Origin: Hirundichthys speculiger
Lineage: Eukaryota; Chordata; Actinopteri; Beloniformes; Exocoetidae
Assembly: GCA_018398805.1 (NCBI GenBank)
Contig: JAGFBZ010001895.1
Span: forward strand, 186,001-250,000
Direction of reading: 5' to 3'
DNA length: 64,000 bases
A program made the position numbers and the translations under genes. Each line of letters starts with the position of its first letter. The stretch's first letter is position 1. Below, in pieces: positions 57,801 to 64,000 of this stretch. The notes beneath the pieces are model-generated. The model saw nothing but the letters and a program-made list of their open reading frames with translations, made no database searches and was not told the DNA's origin.

Positions 57801-60800
57801 ACTATGTGATGCTATTAAGTCAGCATGAACTAAAATCTCTGAGAAATGTTTCCAGTGGCCTGTTTAAACTAAGTTACAAAGAAAAAAGACAGTTCTAAAT
57901 CCAAAAGGAGGTTTCAACTGAGTACCAGAGAGACGTAACTAATAAAGTGGACATGTCAGTATGTCAGTATTTGTTTAATTAAAGATATAGATGGTTCACC
58001 TTGGCAAACCAAAGGAAGTCCTGTGTGATGGAGGTGGAGCAGCACTGGATCTCCACCAGTGGAATCTGGTCTTCAGCCGTCACCAGGATGTTTTCCTTGT
58101 GGTGAAATATAGTTGCTAAGTATACACCCCTGAGGAGATCAATGTAAAACACCAGTGTCTCATTAGATGAAAATATGATAAATCAGATAGAAGACAGTTA
58201 ATCCCACAATCGATATAAAGCTCAAGAAGTGTCACCAGAAGTTGTTCAAATAATGTTGGTGAGTGTGGTTCTCTGATTGATTCTTGCAGAAAGAAGCATT
58301 CATAAATCGTTTTTCTACTTGGAACAATACCCTTATTTCAACTATCATTTTCTTCAAAATGCAGTGTCTATTAAACAAACTTGAAGCTACAGCAGCTCTC
58401 GTGTGATTAATGTTCTTTTCAATAACTGCAAAAAAAAAAAAAAAAAAAGAGTTTCAGCTTGTACTTTGCAGTCTACACTCCTTTATTCCATCACATTAAT
58501 CCATTTCTTTCGGTACCCTCAAGGCGCAGCGGTACAGGTAAGACAGATGAGCACTACCTTTGTAGAAGACGAACAAACTTGGTGGCGGACTGGAACAGTT
58601 GTTTGATGCCTCGAGACACTGACAGACGCTTGTTGGGGCTCTGGGGCTTCGAGTTCTCTGTGGAACAGAGGAGAGTTGGTTACGACTGGATGAAAAACCA
58701 CTTAATCTGCCAATATGCTCGAGACATTTGACTGGTGAAGGTGCTGAAATGTCTTTCACAGCGGTGAGAAGAACTGACACACGCAGGGCTGTAAAATAAG
58801 GAATAAAATAAAAAAAATTGTCTTTTTGACACGTCACCACAATTTGTTGCCATTTTTGGTTTCCGGCTCTCAATAAAGAGATGTATTTGCAGCATTTCCA
58901 ACAACATATATGATGAAATACACATTTTTACCTATGCAGTAGCCTCTGTACTGTGATTCTGTGGCATCTTCCAGCAGTTTCCTCACGAGGCCCTCGTGGT
59001 TTCTGATCTGTGACTTCACACCAATGCACTCTCTCCAGCCTGCACAGTGAGACACGGGGAGACGACTCGTCACTTTCACTCATACAAGGTTAGGGAGTAT
59101 CATGCAGATGCCAAAAAAATAATATCCTTGAAAACGCCCTATTTTTAAGAGTGACAAGGAAGCAGCAGAAGCACTCCATCTATGTAGTCTCTTGAGACAG
59201 ATGTAAATGTTAAGTCAAATCCTGTTTTCTAACAGACACGTCATTGTCGCTTACCATGGTAACTTGTTTATTTGTACTTTTGCATATTTCAAAATCATCG
59301 TGTAGCATTGTTTTTTTTTTAATCAACAATGTTAAATGAAAAGTAAGTAAAACAACAGGGATGGGAGCTTGGATGCAAGTCAGGCCAGAATGAGGCCAAA
59401 TTATTCATGCTTAATTCTCAACATTTGAATAATTCATGAATTAGCACCCGCCGTCTGCCAGATGTAGGTTATTTTGCATAGCGGTGGGTCAGTTTCCTCA
59501 ACCTACCACTGTGGCGGGTGCATAAAACAAATAATAGCCAAGGACCTCTTCACATCTCACAACAGAGGCCACATCCTAACTCCATTGTTTCTCCCAGACA
59601 TTTTACATGAGACGCTACAGGTCAATGGGCTACCAGGATAATGTAGTGAAGCAGCAGAATTTCTTTTGCACTATGAAATAAAAGAAAATAAAACACAAAG
59701 TTCTTATCTACCTCTTTACATAAAAATAACGTGGCTTTACACTGCTGGAGTTAAAAGGTGTGTGGAGCCGGAGGAAAGCCCTGGAGGAGGCACGCGGCAA
59801 GGAAGTGAAATTAAAAAAGCTGTTTTTCTTTAAATGTGGTTTACGTCTGATAAGTGAGAATCCCAGGGAAACGACTGCCATGAAGACAGATAGGGGTGTG
59901 AAGACAGATGGAGAAGATGGCCACTCCTCTTACCATCCTACCATTTTGAAAGAGGAATTTGTATGGAAATGAAGAAAAGTGTTTGAATCTGATTCTGAGT
60001 GTCTGTCATTAAGGTGGGAGGGCAGTGAACCAGAGGAAGGCAGCATGACCTCACAGCATGCCTGCACGGGTGTCGAGAGACGGCGCAGAACAGCTGGCTG
60101 GTGTCCTCATTAAAATTTCTAACCAGTCCCTATCCTAGTCCTCTGTCCCAACCTGTCTGAAATCCTGAAATACAAAACTACCAGTCCATGAGCTGCTTCA
60201 ACGATTACCGTCATGAAGTGATCTGTGAAACTGGCACGGAACCATATCACCGCTCATCTTCTCACTAGTTTGCTGATAGGGCAAATAGGTCCACAGAGGA
60301 CGCCATTACAACGGCTCTCCACACTGCTATATCCCACCCGGAGCACCAGGGTTACTACGCTTGGCTCCTTTTTGCAGACTTCAGCTCCGCTTTAACACCA
60401 TCCCCCCCAGCAGACTGGTGTCCAAACTGTCAGATCTGGGAACATCTGAGGCCATGTGGCTCTGGATTAAGGACTTCCTCATAGGGTTGGCCCTCACACC
60501 TCCACAGCTCTCACACTCAGCACCTACCGTCCACAGGACTGTGAGCTGAGCCCCTTTACTCTTCTCTGTGTGCACCAAACGCCTGCACCCCCACCCACTA
60601 CAGCAACAAAATGATCTCCACTGCTGCTCCACAGCACAGAGCATTTCAACACACTGCATCTGTGTACGGTTTGTCTGCACAGCTGCAGAGAGGAGTTCAC
60701 TGCAGACAGACCCATCCCACCCTGGCCATTCTGTTTTTGAACACGTTGCCCCCAGGCAGCCGGCTCAGATCAGTGAACACCCAGACTAACAGACTCAGGA

Positions 60801-62055
60801 ACAGCTTCTGAGCAGAAACAATAAGAGCAACAAACATGGAAAATATGTCACAAGTTATAATTTTGAAAACGTGCTACCTAATGCAGAATGTTCGTTGTCA
60901 TGTGTGAGTGATGGTATGATGTTTTATTGATTTATCTATTTATTTATTTTATACACATTTAAATTGCACCTTAGGACTGTATTGTTATTTTTTTTTTTAT
61001 TATTTCATTGTACCCTCTTATACACTGAGAATAAAGACATCCTTGATCTTTGAGGGGGTTTCAAAACAGAAAATCTCCTTTCTTTGAAGTTTTGCAGTTT
61101 AGTATACTCACTGGAGGGGGCAGCGCTGACTGGGGTAGAGCTCTGAGGTGGGCCCCATCCTTTCACGTTGTAGGCACTCACTCTTACAAAGTAATGCACT
61201 CCCTGTATATGGAGAAGCAGCAGACTCCCAAATTATCAAAATGCAATAATGTCATGAATCATTCCAGGACAAAGAGATCAGATAGCGCTCTCATTATTAA
61301 TTCATCTGGTGAAGTAACAAAAAAAGATTTTCTTTTATAGAAATGATTCGGTGCAGTGCATGACTGATCCAATGTGTACAGTTCATGAGTGGTTTTGGAG
61401 CAGCTGCATGTATGATGTCTGCATCATTACTGCATGTGATGATGTGGGTTTCCATCTCCAGCATGTGTTTGTGCGGTTGCATGACTTACTGCTGTCAATC
61501 CCTTGATAATATAGGACGGGTGCTTGGTTTCTGTAACTTGGGCAAAGCCGAGGATGCGTTTGAAGCAGGCCGACGTGCTCCATTCCACTGTGGAAAAAAA
61601 ACAGAAAACAATCAATCTCACTGACAAGTTCCTCTCCAGCTTTGAGCTGGGAGCTACGGATTTGAAAATTTACAATTTGAGGAACATGTTGTTCCAAATT
61701 TAATCTACTCTTGGCTCTGACGCTGAAGTTTCTAAGTAACAGACACTAAAGTCAATTTACGGAATCCTTAAATAAAAAGCAGTTCTAATAGTGTGTGAGA
61801 TCTATACTTTATTGGACTGGTAAAATAAATGGCTCATTAATTCCTTTTTCTGACATCAAAATCCTTTCTGTTTTTTTTTTCAACCCATCTAAAGTATTCT
61901 TCATTTTACCTTTACATGTTCTTTTTTTAATTGCCACCTACCTTTGTAGCGGGTGATGAGCCCCATGGAGCTGCCCTCTGGCTCTCTGATCACTACACAC
62001 AGAGATGATGTGCTGGTTACCAGTATGGATACATGACTGGGGGGGCCAGGGAGCT
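51888..62055 (-). CDS. ankfn1: ANKFN1-like protein, 3' part (FN3 domain to C-terminus)
   Basis: Ankyrin-repeat and fibronectin type III scaffold protein, vertebrate relative of Drosophila WIDE AWAKE; the fly protein acts in neuronal excitability, the fish function is inferred. Fifteen exons with canonical sites: 62055-61942, 61587-61490, 61202-61112, 59039-58932, 58657-58558, 58129-58000, 57359-57240, 57016-56910, 56536-56422, 56213-56047, 55933-55756, 55624-55462, 54871-54705, 54565-54361, 52632-51888. All phases agree. The first three make the FN3 domain (LPGPPSHVSILVTS to YFVRVSAYNVKGWGPP). Then come WRECIGVKSQIRNHEGL, QLFQSATKFVRLLQR, MDLGQVYYEPLKD, NPHVSREEWAWLQ, FWTYERDFLCQYCQAW and TWPHRMPAQRAIT segments. 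The last exon is readable only by moving frame twice (+1 near 52,540-52,500 and +1 near 52,310) to reach MEMAELVDILPTL and the stop at 51,888. The N-terminal ankyrin exons must lie beyond 64,000. A paralogue of ANKFN1 is possible. Confidence 0.82.
53697..53911 (+). mobile_element. LINE ORF2 C-terminal fragment
   Basis: In the intron before the last ANKFN1-like exon. The plus strand encodes KKAGSVLGVTLEPLELMKMM, then SHPLHDTV and RCKTERYRRSFLPAANSLHN, the conserved C-terminus of fish L2/Rex-like LINE ORF2 (AGSV.G, HPLH, R..SF.P.AI motifs). It is followed near 53,970-53,990 by AATTTCCCTTCTGGATCAGA, a diverged form of the LINE 3' tail. It is inserted antisense to the host gene. Confidence 0.8.
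57488..57960 (+). mobile_element. Internally deleted Tc1-like transposon (Tc2-type)
   Basis: Left terminus GCTTATTAGATACACCTGTG and right terminus GTAACTAATAAAGTGGACAT are diverged inverted repeats. Inside, GGAAGAAAGGTGATTTAAGT, GACTTTGAATGTGGTGTGG, GAAAATGCCTTGGTGATACC and AAAATCTCTGAGAAATGTTTCC match, in order, widely separated parts of a fish Tc1-like element whose autonomous form is over 1 kb. The middle is missing. Inserted in an ANKFN1-like intron. Confidence 0.75.
60195..60815 (+). mobile_element. Internally deleted LINE ORF2 fragment
   Basis: In the ANKFN1-like intron 61,111-59,040. The first half encodes, with frame breaks, a reverse-transcriptase block: EDAITTALHTAISHPEHQGY, LLFADFSSA, RLVSKLSDLGTSEAMWLWIK. 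The second half encodes SHPGHS/LNTLPPGSRLRSVNTQTN RLRNSF-type C-terminal sequence. The catalytic FADD region between them is deleted. L2/Rex-like family; antisense to the host gene. Confidence 0.8.
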
Positions 62056-62112
62056 CTGGGACATTTGAAAGACAATATGACGAAAATGAGCACCAGCAAA
62101 TTATGAGGGTAA

Positions 62113-62145
<33 letters not shown>
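62113..62145. repeat. (AAT)n microsatellite
   Basis: Eleven AAT units in the intron 5' of the first visible ANKFN1-like exon. Confidence 0.95.
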
Positions 62146-62147
<2 letters not shown>

Positions 62148-63335
62148 GAGAGTAAAAGCACTGTACTAATTTACCATAATCCAAAATAGGATATTTGCAT
62201 CACTTATTTTGAAACACACACACACAAATGTGGTATCTGACCATTGTTTCTGTGTGATTACATTTTTTTTTAAATACACCAAATAGGCATTCGAGCCAAG
62301 AATCTTTTGAGTCAAGAAAACTCTACTGTTTAATTTAGTCTGGTACCTCATTAATTAATCTCATTATTCAACCCAAGCAACAGCAGTAGCTGATATGTAC
62401 CATGGGGGCTGTTCATTTTCACAACCTGGACAGAGCAGATGTTTAATACAAGTAAAAGTCATGCCTGCCCTTAATATGTAAAGTTATAAATAGGTCTGTT
62501 ATGATACACGAGCCAACTATGCCGTCTCGCTGTGTACCGGGTAAACTATCCGCCTGTTTTTGCCTTCATCACAGAAATGCATCTTCTCTGGATGAAAAAG
62601 ACTCGAAGAACTTAGAGCTTCTTCTGAAACTGCAGGGAAATAATGAGAAAGAAGAAGGGCTACACGAATTTCGCGAAGGGCTTTGTTGAAATGCAACAAT
62701 CCAGATTGGAAGTGCGTGCTGGTTTTGAGAATAAAATTCATTGCTCAGTTGACTGCAATGTCAAGTTCAGCTTCTTGTATCATGATTGCTGCGGGACCAT
62801 GTAATGATCATGAGTCAGTGCCGTACCACAAGTGTTAGAGGGCTACACGCCTACGGACAGAACTGAAGATACAGCAGTGAGTGGAGGCTTGGTGGATTTA
62901 TTTTGCACAGACCAATGATGAAGATTACCACCAGAAGCCACCTGTTTTTTTTTACCGGGTGGTTTAAAAAAAAGTTTCACAGGTTTCAGAAGGGCGAGAT
63001 GAATGGGTTGCAATGACTACTGATCCCAGTCCACTGACTCACTGGTTGTGTTCTCATGCTGCATCTGCTGCGTAGGTTTGTGATTTCACACCAGTCCTGT
63101 TTGTTCAAACAAACTATGCTCCGTTTGCCCCGGTATTACTGTCAATCTAAGTCTCACAACAAACAATGCTGCTCATTTCCTCAACGTAGTTTTGAAAGCA
63201 AATTTACATACTTGGTGATTCTATGCTGCACAATCTTTACACATTTACTCATTATTTATTTAATAAAAACATCCAGGTGCAGCATGTGAGAAACAAACTA
63301 CACCATTAATGCTTCCACTCGGGTGCCGCTCGTAA
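62146..63335. other. Right-hand flank, probably intron of the ANKFN1-like gene
   Basis: No exon I can support on the minus strand. Open frames at 62,501-62,741 on both strands show no conserved motif. Since the FN3 exon at 62,055 lacks its preceding exons within the window, this stretch is most simply intron sequence. Confidence 0.45.
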
Positions 63336-63339
63336 AATC

Positions 63340-63895
63340 CTCCCATCAGTGAGCGTGACAGTGAGAAATATTATCCAGAAGTGGAAAACATTCAATACAG
63401 TTGACAATCTTCCCACGACTGGATGTTTTTAACAAGTTAAGGTCAGATCATGCAATGCTGAGAAAGATAGCTGACAAAAACCCCAAGGGGCCATCTCAGA
63501 TTCTACAGACCTCAGGTTAGCGTTTTAAATGTTAAAGTTCATGACAGTTAAAACTATAAAAAGAATAACTCCCATGGAAGTTTTTTTTCTGGGAGAAAGT
63601 CTCTTTAGTCTAAAAGGTTTAAGACATTCACAGATTAGATTTACAAAATTGCATCTGAACAAATCACAAGGCGTCTGGAACAATGTCCTTTGAACAGATG
63701 ATCTCAAAAATAGAGGCTACATTTCAGCACAAACACGTCGTACCGGCTGTTGAGCAGGGTGGTGGAAGGCTGATAAATTTGGGCTTTTTTTTTTGCAGCT
63801 AGAGGACCTGTGCATTCTTTAAATGCCTGCAAACCTCCATAAACTGAAGCAACACTGTAAAGATGAGAGGGCAACCCTTCACTCACAACCGTGCT
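63340..63895 (+). mobile_element. Decayed Tc1-like transposase remnant
   Basis: Fragments of a Tc1-type transposase in order and one orientation but several frames: VRNIIQKWKTFNTVDNLPTT, IADKNPKGPSQIL-like, LNVKVHDS, KLHLNK..GVWNNVL-like and HKHVVPAVEQGGGRL. These follow the helix-turn-helix linker, the mid region and the catalytic-core entry of the family. Many stops and indels; no terminal repeats seen. Distinct subfamily from the element at 44.1 kb. Confidence 0.7.
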
Positions 63896-64000
63896 AGAAA
63901 TTCACATCATAGAGAGCACGAGCGCTGAACTTATTGACACGAAAGGTGATTCGCTGAGTTTGTGTCCTGAGCCACAAGCTGTTCCTCAGACCACTGACCT

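Overview
The window looks like nuclear DNA from a teleost fish, most likely a percomorph. It is AT-rich and intron-bearing. It carries fish-type Tc1/mariner elements, L2/Rex-like LINE fragments, SINE-like repeats and many microsatellites. I see no prokaryotic, organellar, CRISPR or viral signature and no tRNA, rRNA or recognisable small RNA gene.

Layout. Positions 1-21.9 kb hold no gene I can support: dispersed repeats, MITEs, simple repeats, a possible conserved noncoding block near 1.6-1.8 kb, and a decayed DNA transposon at 19.6-20.5 kb. At 24.7-22.0 kb (minus strand) is kcnj4, encoding the Kir2.3 inward-rectifier potassium channel; it is split into a 23-nt first coding micro-exon and one large exon. 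An intergenic stretch of about 11 kb follows. At 36.4-39.2 kb (plus) is a complete five-exon kdelr3 (KDEL receptor 3) with an unfolded-protein-response-like site upstream and a poly(A) signal at 39,888. KCNJ4 and KDELR3 are also neighbours on human 22q13.1, which supports both names. Converging on kdelr3 at 41.9-40.7 kb (minus) is a two-exon GIMAP/AIG1-family GTPase with an altered P-loop and a probable frame break near its C-terminus.

At 44.1-45.75 kb sits a full-length but inactivated Tc1-type transposon with IR/DR termini and a TA target duplication. At 47.8-46.5 kb (minus) is a single-exon gene for an unrecognised coiled-coil protein with an internal duplication. A 198-bp retroposed insertion with its own target-site duplication lies just upstream of it.

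From 62.1 to 51.9 kb (minus) runs the 3' part (15 exons, about 870 codons) of an ANKFN1-like gene. It covers the fibronectin type III domain and everything downstream; the ankyrin-repeat exons would lie beyond the right edge. Its last exon is readable only in three successive frames. Its introns have collected LINE and Tc1 fragments.

The genes do not form one pathway. kcnj4 acts in the plasma membrane, kdelr3 in Golgi-to-ER retrieval, the GIMAP in GTP-dependent membrane biology, and the ANKFN1-like protein is a cytoplasmic scaffold relative. The most unusual items are the kcnj4 N-terminal micro-exon and non-consensus C-terminus, a perfect 44-bp palindrome in its intron, the GIMAP P-loop arginine, the orphan duplicated coiled-coil gene, and the frame disruptions in the GIMAP and ANKFN1-like genes.
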